Source: Caulobacter sp.
GTDB lineage: Bacteria > Pseudomonadota > Alphaproteobacteria > Caulobacterales > Caulobacteraceae
Direction of reading: 5' to 3'
Length of the DNA stretch: 48,708 bases
NCBI GenBank assembly: GCA_017744495.1
Contig: JAGIBE010000011.1
Location: 1 to 48,708 of the forward strand
In this document: positions 1-8,212 of the stretch, piece after piece
Position numbering within the stretch: position 1 is the first letter of the stretch
How the letters are laid out: each line of letters opens with the position of its first letter
Made by a program: the position numbers and the translations under genes
Notes under the pieces: generated by a model
What the model saw: the letters and a program-made list of their open reading frames with translations, nothing else
Told to the model about the DNA's origin: nothing
Database searches by the model: none

Positions 1-222
1 GCCATTCGCTACGCCGGGTTCCGTGATCTTGAATCCAATCAGGTCTGGATTGCCTTTGCCAACTACGTCGGTGGCGACGAGGAACCCGGCTCAGACGAGT
101 TGATCTCTCCTCAGAGCATGCTGGAGCATTTTCTCAGTGAATTGCCGACGCACCCGAACGAATGGAAGCCGACAATCTCAGACGCGATCGCCCTGTTTAT
201 CGAGAGAAATCCGGATCGCTGA
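1..222 (+). CDS. C-terminal end of an unrecognised protein (partial)
   Basis: The window opens inside a reading frame that runs for 73 codons to a TGA stop at 220-222. The visible part is acidic and rich in aromatic residues and ends in IERNPDR. The base composition is less GC-rich than most of the window, with many A/T third positions, which may point to acquired DNA. No domain is recognised and the start lies outside the window. It could be a small immunity-type or hypothetical protein, but nothing seen here decides that. Confidence 0.55.
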   Translation, partial: AIRYAGFRDLESNQVWIAFANYVGGDEEPGSDELISPQSMLEHFLSELPTHPNEWKPTISDAIALFIERNPDR

Positions 223-843
223 TCCTATCGCAAGCCAAGTTCCGCCATCCACCCTTCGCAGACATGCAGAGTGTCCGCTAGGGAGCCGCTGGGAACGTCT
301 ATCCTCAGCGTTCACGAAACAAACACCAGCGAAATCAATGCCCTAAATTTTCTCGACCAAACTTATCCTCACCCTCCAAGGCCGCCGCATAATCAAAGCC
401 ATCCCGTCGCTGGGAGAGGGCGCTTGGATCCGGCCCGATGCGTGCGGCGGGTGCGATCGAGCGGGGCCCTTCGGAGGTACGTGAGCACGGCCGGCGGGGC
501 TTAATCAGAGGGCGGGGGACGTAAGCCCGCCCATCGGCGGTCCGTCGGAGGATCGTCGCCCGTCCGAGGGTTCGCTCCGGTCCTTCAGGTTCACTCCCGC
601 CTCTGGTTCAAGCGGTGCACAGCCAAGAGAAGGAACAGACCGGATGGGGTGAAGGGCGGAAAAGGCCCGCGCGCCCCGGCTTGCGGAAGCAACGATCGCG
701 CGGGGCGTCCTGGCTTCGTCGAAACGGTACCTGTTTTTCCATTGCTCCGGGCGCGGCCCGGCGCCCCCGCGCCTCTCCGCCTCGCCCGCGCGCCGTTTGG
801 CCCGCGGCGGTGAAACCGTGCGTCACCAGCAAGGAGGCCTTCG
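223..843. other. Gene-poor intergenic region of about 620 bp
   Basis: No convincing gene was found. Several frames stay open because of the high GC content, but they lack family resemblance and good ribosome sites. Part of the stretch around 300-400 is AT-richer than its surroundings. I looked for tRNA T-arms, the SRP RNA core and RNase P signatures and saw none. A structured small RNA cannot be excluded by eye. The end of the stretch holds the strong ribosome-binding site of the next gene. Confidence 0.5.
831..837 (+). promoter_or_regulatory. Strong ribosome-binding site deciding a TTG start
   Basis: AAGGAGG lies six bases upstream of TTG at 844. It is an almost ideal Shine-Dalgarno sequence and is the main reason to accept the TTG start of the hypothetical gene that follows. 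Confidence 0.7.
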
Positions 844-1275
844 TTGATCCTGTCCCATCGTCGCAACCCGGCCAGTATCCGCCCTCATCGGTTGCGTGGG
901 CCGCTTCCCCCGCCGCCTGAGCCGACGCCTGCCGAGCGTCGCGCCGCCGAGCGGGCCGCCCGCGAGGCTGAACTGGCCGTTCGAGCCCAAGAGAGAGGTC
1001 TCAGGCGAAGGATACGCCTGGCCCTTGAGCGCCAACGGGCGGCGTATCGTCGCCGGCGCGGCTGCCCGCCCGACTACCATTGGAATTACGTGCAGGCGCT
1101 GCGGGAACAGGGCCGCTGGTGCGGCGACGAGGATCCCGACTGGAGCCTGCCCTCCTGGATGGAGGCGGGCTATGACCCGATGGACGACCGGGCCTATTGG
1201 CTGGCTCGGATCAGCGAGGCGGACGGGGCCGGGGACGCCGCCGGGAACAGGGCGCGGCCTGACGGCATTGCTTAG
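844..1275 (+). CDS. Hypothetical basic, Arg/Ala-rich protein
   Basis: A 143-residue protein that I do not recognise. It starts with TTG behind a strong AAGGAGG site. Residues about 25-70 are very rich in Arg, Ala and Glu and look like a long charged helix, possibly coiled coil. The C-terminal half has several Trp and Tyr residues and acidic clusters (DEDPDW, YDPMDD). There is no signal peptide or membrane segment. The stop is two bases before the ATG of the next gene, a small membrane protein, so the two are probably one transcription unit. The function is unknown. Confidence 0.55.
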   Translation: MILSHRRNPASIRPHRLRGPLPPPPEPTPAERRAAERAAREAELAVRAQERGLRRRIRLALERQRAAYRRRRGCPPDYHWNYVQALREQGRWCGDEDPDWSLPSWMEAGYDPMDDRAYWLARISEADGAGDAAGNRARPDGIA

Positions 1276-1277
1276 CC

Positions 1278-1664
1278 ATGCTGGCGCTCCTCCTCGACCT
1301 CTGCAACATCCTCGGCGGCTTCCTGCTGGCCATCGGCTTACTGGCGCTGATCCCGAACGCCGGCGACAACCTCGTGCGGTTCGCCGAGCGGCTGGCGCCG
1401 TTCCGCTGGATCGTCGGGGTGGCGGCCCTGGTCTGCGGCGGCTTCTTCCTGATCGTCCACCTGGTCAGCGGGCCGCGCGTCTTCCACTTCGAGATCGTCG
1501 GGATCGCGGTCGGGGTCCTGCTGCTGTGGGACCGCCTGCGGGTCGGAAGGCTGGCCAACCGCGACCTGCCGGCCAGCGGGGCGCAGGGACCGGGCCTAGT
1601 GCTGGCGGTGTTCGGGATCATCGCCATGATCGTGGGCCTGCAGGGGCTGTTCACCCCCGACTGA
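1278..1664 (+). CDS. Small multi-pass membrane protein, function unknown
   Basis: A 128-residue hydrophobic protein with about four predicted membrane segments: residues 2-25, 43-64, 72-88 and 106-124. Short charged loops separate them, with an Arg-rich loop around LRVGRLANR. No catalytic or binding motif was seen. It starts two bases after the stop of the preceding hypothetical gene, which suggests translational coupling. The role is unknown. Confidence 0.65.
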   Translation: MLALLLDLCNILGGFLLAIGLLALIPNAGDNLVRFAERLAPFRWIVGVAALVCGGFFLIVHLVSGPRVFHFEIVGIAVGVLLLWDRLRVGRLANRDLPASGAQGPGLVLAVFGIIAMIVGLQGLFTPD

Positions 1665-1769
1665 TCTCGATCGACTGTCTCAATCGGCCGTTAAGACGGT
1701 GGGCGCAGAGTTTTCCACAACCCGCCGGCTTTAGGCCAAAGGGCGGGGCGGAGACCAGGGAAGACCGTC

Positions 1770-2186
1770 ATGTCCTCGACCGTGACATCCAGCTTTCGCC
1801 GCGGCCACGATCATTTCGAGCCGCAGGACACCGATCCCCAGACCCAGCGCCGCCTGCGCGGCCAGCTGGAGCAGATCGACTATACGGCCTTCGCCTCCAA
1901 CACAGCGGTGATCTCGCAGGTCGTCGGCAAGAGCGACTCCGGCAAGTTCCAGCGCCTGGCGGTGGCCGCGGCCATGGCCCGGGCCCGATGGGTGGCCGAG
2001 GCCGTGGCCATGACCGAAGGGGGCGGCGCGATCACCCCGGAGCAGACGGCCCGCCTGGCCGCCCTGCGCGCCGCCTACGAGGAGCTGGCCGAGGTCTACG
2101 AGGCCATGCGGCGCATGGTCGAGCGCGGCTACCTGACCTACAGCAACCCGATGGTCACCGAGGGCGGGAACGTCGTCACGCGATAG
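1770..2186 (+). CDS. Hypothetical cytoplasmic helical protein
   Basis: A 138-residue protein with no family that I recognise. The start ATG follows an AGGGAAG ribosome site at a suitable distance. The sequence looks mostly helical and Ala/Arg-rich. Residues about 50-125 could form two long helices (ARLAALRAAYEELAEVYEAM). The C-terminus has a short polar tail, YSNPMVTEGGNVVTR. There is no signal peptide, membrane segment or metal motif. It is separated from its neighbours by about 100 bp on each side and may be transcribed alone. Confidence 0.6.
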   Translation: MSSTVTSSFRRGHDHFEPQDTDPQTQRRLRGQLEQIDYTAFASNTAVISQVVGKSDSGKFQRLAVAAAMARARWVAEAVAMTEGGGAITPEQTARLAALRAAYEELAEVYEAMRRMVERGYLTYSNPMVTEGGNVVTR

Positions 2187-2263
2187 TGATCTTAAAATGC
2201 GCGCATAAGTTTCATTCCGCATTAACGTGCCGCCGCTCATCTCCGAGCCGGAGGCATTTCCCC

Positions 2264-3193
2264 ATGTCGGCCTATCCCATCGCCATCTACGGCAGCGGTC
2301 TGTTCCAGGACGGCTATCCCACGCCGCCGGTGTCCTACACCGAACAGGCGGCCCAGCTGAACGCCGGGATTACCACGGTCATTCTGTGGTCGATCCACAT
2401 CCACCCGGGCGGCGACCTCTATCTGAACGACACCCTGTTCGTCAGCGGCGGCGAAATCAAATACGCCACCGACGGCACGAGCGGCGTCAATCCGGACTTT
2501 CCGGAGCTGGTTAAGGCGCTGCTGGGCGGCGGCGGCAGCGTCAAGGACCTGATCGTTTCGGTCGGCGCCTGGGGCACCACCAGCGACTTCACGGCCTGGC
2601 TGAACGCCCGCGACCAGGTGAAGACCAATCTGGGCGCCCTGGTCGCGGCCTTCGGCGTGACGGGCGTGGATTTCGACTATGAGTCCGAGGACGGCTACAC
2701 CGCCGAAGACCAGGCGATGATCGTGACCCTGACGCTGGATGTCGGCGCGCTGGGCCTGTACGCCACCTATTGTCCGTACACGGATATGGACTTCTGGACG
2801 GGTTGCCTGACCGACGTCTACGCTCAGAACGACCAGGTCCAGATCGTCAAATGGATGAACCTGCAGTGCTATGCGGGCGGGGGCGGCAACTCGCCGACCG
2901 ACTGGGCCCAGGCCGTCCAGTCGGCGGGCGCCACGGGCGTGACCGATCCCTACGCCTTCATCGTGCCGGGCTTCGCGGTGCTGGGCGCCGACGGCTTCGG
3001 GCCCGACGAGATGCAGCAGACCTTCGCGGGCTTCGCCGGGACGGGGATCACCGGCGGCTTCCTGTGGAACAGCAGCGGGATCTGGTCGACCGAGTCCTCG
3101 GGCGGCGGCCAGCCCACGCCAGCCGACTACGCCGACGCGATCAGCGCTGGCCTGGGCGCGACGGCCAAGCCGCGCGAGCCAGTTGGGGCCTGA
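2264..3193 (+). CDS. Glycoside hydrolase family 18 (chitinase-like) protein
   Basis: A 309-residue protein with the TIM-barrel features of family GH18, which cleaves beta-1,4-linked N-acetylglucosamine polymers or related glycans by substrate-assisted catalysis. The family motif DxDxE is present at D136, D138 and E140 (GVDFDYES); E140 is the expected acid/base. Further barrel strands are visible at LIVSVGAWG and MNLQCYAGG, and the C-terminal strand GGFLWNSSG. The start at ATG 2264 is chosen because homology begins there; the frame stays open far upstream but carries nothing recognisable. No signal peptide is seen, which is odd for a chitinase and suggests a cytoplasmic role, a non-classical export route or a chitinase-like binding protein. 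Confidence 0.8.
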   Translation: MSAYPIAIYGSGLFQDGYPTPPVSYTEQAAQLNAGITTVILWSIHIHPGGDLYLNDTLFVSGGEIKYATDGTSGVNPDFPELVKALLGGGGSVKDLIVSVGAWGTTSDFTAWLNARDQVKTNLGALVAAFGVTGVDFDYESEDGYTAEDQAMIVTLTLDVGALGLYATYCPYTDMDFWTGCLTDVYAQNDQVQIVKWMNLQCYAGGGGNSPTDWAQAVQSAGATGVTDPYAFIVPGFAVLGADGFGPDEMQQTFAGFAGTGITGGFLWNSSGIWSTESSGGGQPTPADYADAISAGLGATAKPREPVGA

Positions 3194-3200
3194 TCCGAAG

Positions 3201-3229
3201 CGGAGCGCCGACCAATCGTCGGCGCTCCG
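3201..3229. terminator. Perfect 12-bp stem between convergent genes
   Basis: CGGAGCGCCGAC and its exact complement (3218-3229) flank a five-base loop. The hairpin lies between the stop of the GH18 gene and the stop of msrB, which converge on it, so it may terminate both. It has no clear T-tract on either side. Confidence 0.65.
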
Positions 3230-3241
3230 TCAGGGGGATCG

Positions 3242-3724
3242 TCAGGCGGTGATCTTGTCGCCGCGATGCAGCGGGTCGGGCAGGGGATCGCCGGCCTTCA
3301 CGAACTGCAGCGACACCGAATTGATGCAGTAGCGCAGCCGGGTCGGAGCCGGGCCGTCCGGGAAGACGTGGCCCTGGTGGCTGTCGCAGCGGGCGCAGCG
3401 GGTCTCGATGCGGAGCATGCCGTACGAGGTGTCGCGCACCTCCTTGACGTGTTCCTCGTCGAACGGGGCGTAGAAGCTGGGCCAGCCGGTGCCGCTCTCG
3501 AACTTGGTGCGGTATTCGAACAGCGGCAGGCCGCACTCGCGGCAGCAATAGACGCCGGGGCTCTTCTCGCCCAGCAGGCCGCCGCAGAACGGGGCCTCGG
3601 TGCCGTGATGCAGCAGGACGCGGGCCTCCTCGGCCGTCAGGTCGGCCTCGAGGCGCAGGCGCTCGGGCTCGGTCGGCGGGGTCAGATCAAAGCCGGTTGT
3701 GGAAACGTGAGCTGTGTCGGTCAT
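3242..3724 (-). CDS. msrB: Peptide-methionine (R)-S-oxide reductase MsrB
   Basis: A 160-residue enzyme that reduces methionine-R-sulfoxide in proteins back to methionine in the cytoplasm, using thioredoxin. The MsrB signature is complete. The catalytic cysteine is C133 in RYCINS. The zinc-binding pairs are C61/C64 and C110/C113, and the GWPSF substrate motif is at about 80-84. The frame is open upstream, but ATG 3722-3724 gives the length and N-terminus normal for the family. The gene is convergent with the GH18 gene and divergent from the DJ-1/PfpI gene, so it is probably transcribed alone. It fits an oxidative-damage repair role. Confidence 0.95.
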   Translation of the reverse strand: MTDTAHVSTTGFDLTPPTEPERLRLEADLTAEEARVLLHHGTEAPFCGGLLGEKSPGVYCCRECGLPLFEYRTKFESGTGWPSFYAPFDEEHVKEVRDTSYGMLRIETRCARCDSHQGHVFPDGPAPTRLRYCINSVSLQFVKAGDPLPDPLHRGDKITA

Positions 3725-3848
3725 GACCGGCAATATGGGGGCGCGGGGCCTTTTCGGATAGGGGGAGGCGTCGTGCTGACAAAGGCGGGCGAGCGGGCGC
3801 ATAAGGCTGTCGGCCGCGTTGAAGGCCGAGCGTTGAAAGGACCCCGCC

Positions 3849-4424
3849 ATGACCGTCGCCGTCGCTTTCCTACAACCGGGCTGGGCCGATTGGGAGGCCG
3901 GGGCCGTGCTGTCCTATCTGCGCGAATATTGCGGGGTGCAGATCGAGATCGCCACGCCCGACGGCGAGCCCCAGACCTCGATCGGCGGGGTGCTGGCGGC
4001 GTCTGATTACAAGTTCACCGATCCGGTGCTGTCGGACGCCGACGTCTTCCTGCTGATCGGTTCGGACGCGTGGCCGGACTATCGCGACGCGGCCTTCGAC
4101 AGCCTGCTGCGCCAAGCCCATGCCGACGGCAAGATCGTGGGCGCCATCTGCGGCGCGACCGTCGCCGTCGCACGGGCCGGCCTGCTGGCGGGCAAGGCCC
4201 ATACCTCGAACGGCGCTGAATGGCTGGCCGGCCATGCGCCGGACTACGCGGGGATCGAGGCCTATGTCGACACGCCCAAGGCGGTGACCGACGGCAGGCT
4301 GGTCACGGCGTCGGGCCTGGCGCCGGTGACCTTCAGCGCGGCGGTCGGCCGGCTGGTCGCCCCGGAGATGGGCGCCAAGCACGACGAGTACCTGGCGCTG
4401 TTCGCGCGGGAATTCGCGGGCTAA
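3849..4424 (+). CDS. DJ-1/PfpI family protein (glutamine amidotransferase-like)
   Basis: A 191-residue protein of the DJ-1/PfpI superfamily, which includes cysteine-dependent hydrolases, chaperones, isonitrile hydratases and glyoxalases. The nucleophile-elbow cysteine is C101 in GAICGATVAVARAG. The early acidic residue expected near E17 in WEAGAVL is also present. The N-terminal beta strand VAVAFLQPG and the IGSDAWPDY loop fit type-1 glutamine amidotransferase-like members of YdeA/YoaZ type. There is no signal peptide. The exact reaction cannot be read from the sequence. It lies divergent from msrB, so a stress role is plausible but inferred. Confidence 0.8.
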   Translation: MTVAVAFLQPGWADWEAGAVLSYLREYCGVQIEIATPDGEPQTSIGGVLAASDYKFTDPVLSDADVFLLIGSDAWPDYRDAAFDSLLRQAHADGKIVGAICGATVAVARAGLLAGKAHTSNGAEWLAGHAPDYAGIEAYVDTPKAVTDGRLVTASGLAPVTFSAAVGRLVAPEMGAKHDEYLALFAREFAG

Positions 4425-4464
4425 GCCAGGGACGTGCCAGAGAGCATATCCTCAATCGTGGGCT

Positions 4465-4968
4465 CTATTTCAGCGCCGCCGCCGCCACCCGCGCCACCTG
4501 GCCGTCCTGGGCGCCGGAGCCGCCCGAGACGCCGATGGCGCCGGCGATCTTGCCGTCGACGATCAGCAATTCGCCGCCGTCGATGGCCAGGGCGCCGGTG
4601 AAGATCGCGTTCAGAGTGCCGCCCTTGACCGCTTCCTGGAAGTACGAGGTCGGGCGGCGGAAGTTGGCGCTGGTCTCGGCCTTGCGGCGGGCCACGTCGA
4701 TCGAGCCGTACTGGGCGCCGTCCATCTTCTCGGTGAACACCAAGGCCCCGCTGGGCTCGACCACGGTGATGACCATCGACCAGCCCTGTTTGCGGGCCTC
4801 GGCCTCGGCGGCCGCCGCCGCGACCTTGGCCTCGGCCAGAGTGACCGAGCGGCCGTACGGCGGGGCGGGCGGCGGCGCGTTGGAAGCGGGCGCGGCGGTC
4901 TGGGCCAGGGCGGAACCCGCCGTCAGGGCGGCGGCCAGCGTCAGCGCGGCGAGGGCGGGGCGGAGCAT
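4465..4968 (-). CDS. Secreted GlcG/HbpS-family (heme-binding-like) protein
   Basis: A 167-residue protein with a signal peptide (MLRPALAALTLAAALTAGSALA) followed by a Pro-rich linker and a GlcG/HbpS fold from about residue 40 to the end. Family marks are LAEAKVAAAAAEAEARKQGW, the strand VVEPSGALVFTEKMDGA and the C-terminal GKIAGAIGVSGGSGAQDGQVA. Some members bind heme or sense redox stress, while others are linked to glycolate genes. The start at 4966-4968 is supported by a GAGAGGA ribosome site and by the signal peptide; a longer open frame upstream is not credible. Periplasmic location is inferred. It is divergent from pccA. Confidence 0.8.
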   Translation of the reverse strand: MLRPALAALTLAAALTAGSALAQTAAPASNAPPPAPPYGRSVTLAEAKVAAAAAEAEARKQGWSMVITVVEPSGALVFTEKMDGAQYGSIDVARRKAETSANFRRPTSYFQEAVKGGTLNAIFTGALAIDGGELLIVDGKIAGAIGVSGGSGAQDGQVARVAAAALK

Positions 4969-5188
4969 CGACGGTTTCCTCTCAAGGTCGCGCGATCTCA
5001 CATCCGGGCGCTTCGCGTGGGCGAGGCGGGGCCGTCGGCCGATCGTCGCTGATCGTTTCGGTTCCAGCATGGAAACCGGTGTCATGGACAATGTCACGCT
5101 GCGGCGCCGTTGCAAACCTCCGGCGGCCTGTTAGTCCCTGTCCAAAGAGACAAAGTCCGACGGGACGAACCGCGTAGGGATGGGCCGA

Positions 5189-7186
5189 ATGTTCAAGAAG
5201 CTGTTGATCGCCAACCGTGGGGAGATCGCGGTTCGGGTGATCAAGACATGCCGTCGGCTGGGGATTGCGACGGTTGTGGTCTATTCGGACGCGGACGCCG
5301 ACAGCCTGGCGGTGGAGATGGCCGATGAGGCGGTGCACATCGGTCCGGCCCCGGCGGCGCAGTCGTATCTCGTGGCCGACAAGATCATCGCCGCCTGCAA
5401 GGAGACCGGAGCCGAGGCCGTTCATCCGGGGTTCGGCTTCCTGTCGGAGAACGCCGGCTTCGCCCAGCGCTGCGCCGACGAGGGGATCGTGTTCATCGGC
5501 CCCAACCCCGGGGCCATCTCGGCCATGGGCGACAAGATCGAAAGCAAGAAGTTCGCGCAAGGCGCGGGGGTGTCCTGCGTGCCGGGCCATATCGGCGAGA
5601 TCGACGACACCGCCCATGCGGTCAGGATCGCCGATCAGGTCGGATACCCCGTGATGATCAAGGCCTCGGCCGGGGGCGGGGGCAAGGGCATCCGGGTGGC
5701 CTGGAGCCGCCAGGACGTGGAGGAAGGCTTTCCGGCCGTGCGGGCCGAGGCCAAATCGAGCTTCGGCGACGATCGCATCTTCATCGAGAAGTTCATCGAA
5801 AGCCCGCGCCACATCGAGATCCAGGTGCTGGGCGACAAGCACGGCCATGTGGTGCATCTGTTCGAGCGCGAATGCTCGATCCAGCGCCGCAACCAGAAGG
5901 TCATCGAGGAAGCGCCCAGCCCCTTGCTGGACGAAGCCACGCGGCAAGCCATGGGGGCCCAGGCCGTGGCGCTTGCCAAGGCGGTGAACTACGACTCTGC
6001 CGGCACGGTGGAGTTCGTGGCCGGCCAGGACAAGAGCTTCTACTTCCTGGAGATGAACACCCGCCTGCAGGTCGAGCACCCGGTCACCGAGCTGATCACG
6101 GGCTTGGATCTGGTCGAGCAGATGATCCGCAGCGCCTGGGGCGAAAAACTGGCGTTCGAACAGAAGGACCTTGCGATCAACGGCTGGGCGATCGAGAGCC
6201 GCATCTACGCCGAGGACCCCTACCGCAAGTTCCTGCCCAGCATCGGGCGGCTGGTGCGCTACGACCCTCCGGAGGAGGGACAGCGGGAATACTACAAGGT
6301 GCGCAACGACGCCGGGGTGCGCGAGGGCGACGAGATCTCGATGTACTACGACCCGATGATCTCCAAGCTGTGCACCTGGGCGCCTTCGCGCCTGGAGGCG
6401 GTCGACGGCATGGGTCGGGCCCTGGAGGACTTCCACATCGAGGGCCCCTCCCACAACATCCCGTTCCTGGCCGCGGTGATGGACCAGGACCGGTTCCGCT
6501 CGGGCAAGATCTCGACCAACTACATCAAGGACGAGTTCGCCGAAGGCTTCAAAGGGACGGACCCCACCCCGGCCCAGGTCGACATCCTGACCGCCGTGGG
6601 GGCGGCCATGCAGCGGGTGCAGGCGGCTAGGGCCCGGTCCAGCGACACCGGCCTTCTCAACCCGCCGCGCACGCAGTGGGTGGCCGTGGTCGGCCAGGCC
6701 AAGCGGCGCATCAGTCTGCAAGGCGAGGGGACGACCCTGACCGTCACCCTGCTGGACGAAGACCGCGCCATCACCCTGGAGACCCTGGACTGGCGGCCGG
6801 GCAAGCCGGTGTTCAAGGGCCTGCTCGACGGCAAGCCCTTTACCGTCCAGGTCGCCCCGGCCCCGGAGGGCTTCACCATCCGCCACCGGGCCGCCAAGGC
6901 CAAGGTGCTGATCCTCACCCCGCGCAGCGCCGAGCTGCACGACAAGCTGCCCGAAAAGCAGGCCGCCGACACCTCCAAGCTGGTGCTCTCGCCGATGCCG
7001 GGCCTGGTGGTCAGCATGGACGTCGCCCAGGGCCAGCAGGTTCGCGAGGGCGAGATCGTCTGCGTGCTGGAAGCCATGAAGATGCAGAACATCATCCGCG
7101 CCGAGCGCGACGGCGTGGTCAAGGCCGTCAACGCCAAGGCCGGCGACCCCGTCGCCGCCGATGAGATCCTGGTCGAGTTCGGGTAG
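5189..7186 (+). CDS. pccA: Propionyl-CoA carboxylase alpha subunit (biotin carboxylase plus biotin carrier)
   Basis: A 665-residue protein that carboxylates biotin with ATP and bicarbonate and carries it to the carboxyltransferase (beta) subunit, making methylmalonyl-CoA from propionyl-CoA. The N-terminal biotin-carboxylase domain (about 1-450) begins FKKLLIANRGEIAVRV. It has the ATP-grasp glycine loop KASAGGGGKGI and the catalytic region EMNTRLQVEHPVTE. The C-terminal biotinyl domain has EAMKM with biotinylated K631. ATG 5189 is chosen because AGGGA at 5176-5180 is correctly spaced for it; an in-frame ATG at 5180 is too close. The beta subunit and methylmalonyl-CoA mutase are not in this window. 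Methylcrotonyl-CoA carboxylase alpha is the main alternative. Confidence 0.88.
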   Translation: MFKKLLIANRGEIAVRVIKTCRRLGIATVVVYSDADADSLAVEMADEAVHIGPAPAAQSYLVADKIIAACKETGAEAVHPGFGFLSENAGFAQRCADEGIVFIGPNPGAISAMGDKIESKKFAQGAGVSCVPGHIGEIDDTAHAVRIADQVGYPVMIKASAGGGGKGIRVAWSRQDVEEGFPAVRAEAKSSFGDDRIFIEKFIESPRHIEIQVLGDKHGHVVHLFERECSIQRRNQKVIEEAPSPLLDEATRQAMGAQAVALAKAVNYDSAGTVEFVAGQDKSFYFLEMNTRLQVEHPVTELITGLDLVEQMIRSAWGEKLAFEQKDLAINGWAIESRIYAEDPYRKFLPSIGRLVRYDPPEEGQREYYKVRNDAGVREGDEISMYYDPMISKLCTWAPSRLEAVDGMGRALEDFHIEGPSHNIPFLAAVMDQDRFRSGKISTNYIKDEFAEGFKGTDPTPAQVDILTAVGAAMQRVQAARARSSDTGLLNPPRTQWVAVVGQAKRRISLQGEGTTLTVTLLDEDRAITLETLDWRPGKPVFKGLLDGKPFTVQVAPAPEGFTIRHRAAKAKVLILTPRSAELHDKLPEKQAADTSKLVLSPMPGLVVSMDVAQGQQVREGEIVCVLEAMKMQNIIRAERDGVVKAVNAKAGDPVAADEILVEFG

Positions 7187-7208
7187 GCGAAGAGCAGGGA
7201 GTCCCGAG

Positions 7209-7652
7209 ATGATCGCCCGCTCCGACTATGTCGGCCCCATCACCAAGTCGGCCGAGGCGATGTTCGCCCGCGCCGAGCGTCTGGCGATCTCCAAGGCGTC
7301 CAAGCCGATGCGCAGGTCCGCCCGCCGGCCGAAGTCGCCGACCCGACAGGCTCTGGAGGCTCTAGGCGTGAGCCCGGCGGTATTGCGGGGCTGGGAAGGG
7401 GCGGGGATCGTCGAACTGCCCCGGATCGGCGGCCGCCGAGTGATCGATCAAGAAAGTATCGACTGCATCACCGTGATCATGGCGCTGCGGCGGGCCGGCT
7501 TCACGATCCGCGAGATCAGCTGGATTTCCGACACCCTGCCGCCGTCCGCCGCGGCGATGAAGCAGGCCCTCCAGGCTCGCCTGGATCAGGTCCAGACCGC
7601 CCGCGACGTCTCGATCGCCCGAGTCCTGGTTGCCGGCCGCGTCGCGGCCTGA
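7209..7652 (+). CDS. MerR-like helix-turn-helix transcriptional regulator
   Basis: A 147-residue protein with a MerR-type winged-helix region at about 45-100. A first helix (RQALEALGVSPAVLRGWE) is followed by a wing (IVELPRIGGRRVIDQESID) and the helix ITVIMALRRAGFTIREISWI. The C-terminal part is a long helix that would form the dimer coiled coil. There is no cysteine-rich metal site. The Lys/Arg-rich N-terminal 40 residues are unusual. It starts 22 bases after pccA with an AGGGAG site and is probably co-transcribed, so it may regulate propionyl-CoA metabolism, which is inference. A GC hairpin overlaps its stop codon around 7634-7648. Confidence 0.75.
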   Translation: MIARSDYVGPITKSAEAMFARAERLAISKASKPMRRSARRPKSPTRQALEALGVSPAVLRGWEGAGIVELPRIGGRRVIDQESIDCITVIMALRRAGFTIREISWISDTLPPSAAAMKQALQARLDQVQTARDVSIARVLVAGRVAA

Positions 7653-7887
7653 TCCCTTCTCCAGGCAGTTGCACAGCGGCCAGTCCGGCCCCGGTCCCCC
7701 TCTCGACCAAGTCAAGGACAGCCCGAAGGGGAGTAGAGGTACGATCGCCTCGCGGAAACGACATGCCGTGGATTCCGGCGGACCGACCGGGACGGTTCCG
7801 GAGGCTGCTAAGGTCTTGGCCCTATAGACTTAAGGTTGTTAATTTCGAAGGCTGCCGCCGTTCGTTCAGAGTGGTAGGACCGTCCGT
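7653..7887. other. Intergenic stretch without a recognisable gene
   Basis: I see no gene here. A short AT-rich patch (about 7815-7850, including a CTATAGACTTAAGG segment) could be a promoter for the truncated secreted-protein fragment that follows, but the match is not strong enough to call. Confidence 0.4.
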
Positions 7888-8212
7888 ATGGCCCCCCGTC
7901 ATGATCACCAGCGGACGGGGCGGGGCCTTTCCGCGAGGCGGGCTGCCATGTCGTCGGGCGCGTCGGCCTTGGCGCTGAGCCTCGTCGGCGGTTTCTGGTC
8001 CCTGGCTTCGAGCCCGGTCCAGGCGCAAGTGTCGGCGGCGACCTGCGCGCCGACCCGGACCCCCACGCCGACGGGCCAGACCCGGGCGGATGGGGCGACG
8101 GTGACCGTCGCCGGCGGCGCCTATACGACGTCGGCCGCCTCCACCCCGACCTTCCTGGCGATGGGGGGCGGCGCAACACAATCGTCGAAGGTCCCGGCGG
8201 ATCGCAGCCAGA
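7888..8212 (+). pseudogene. Truncated autotransporter/adhesin-like 5' fragment
   Basis: The frame encodes a basic N-terminus, a good signal peptide (MSSGASALALSLVGGFWSLASSPVQAQ) and about 60 residues of Thr/Ala/Gly-rich passenger-like sequence (DGATVTVAGGAYTTSAASTPTFLA). This pattern is typical of the start of large Gly/Thr-rich autotransporters. The resemblance stops at about 8180. The frame then runs antisense into the 3' end of dctD and ends at 8301 with unrelated basic sequence. I read this as the remnant of a large surface-protein gene whose body was deleted. It could also be a short secreted protein of unknown function. Confidence 0.35.

Noticed and set aside
500-640. Possible structured RNA or tRNA in the first intergenic region
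   Set aside because: A GGTTCAAGC resembles a T-loop, but the closing bases and the acceptor stem are missing.
896-2263. N-terminal extension of the GH18 protein
   Set aside because: The upstream frame is low-complexity and overlaps three better-supported small genes in other frames.
4982-6940. Open frame of about 650 codons on the strand opposite pccA
   Set aside because: It mirrors pccA codon bias in GC-rich DNA, has no domain or ribosome site and overlaps a certain gene for its whole length.
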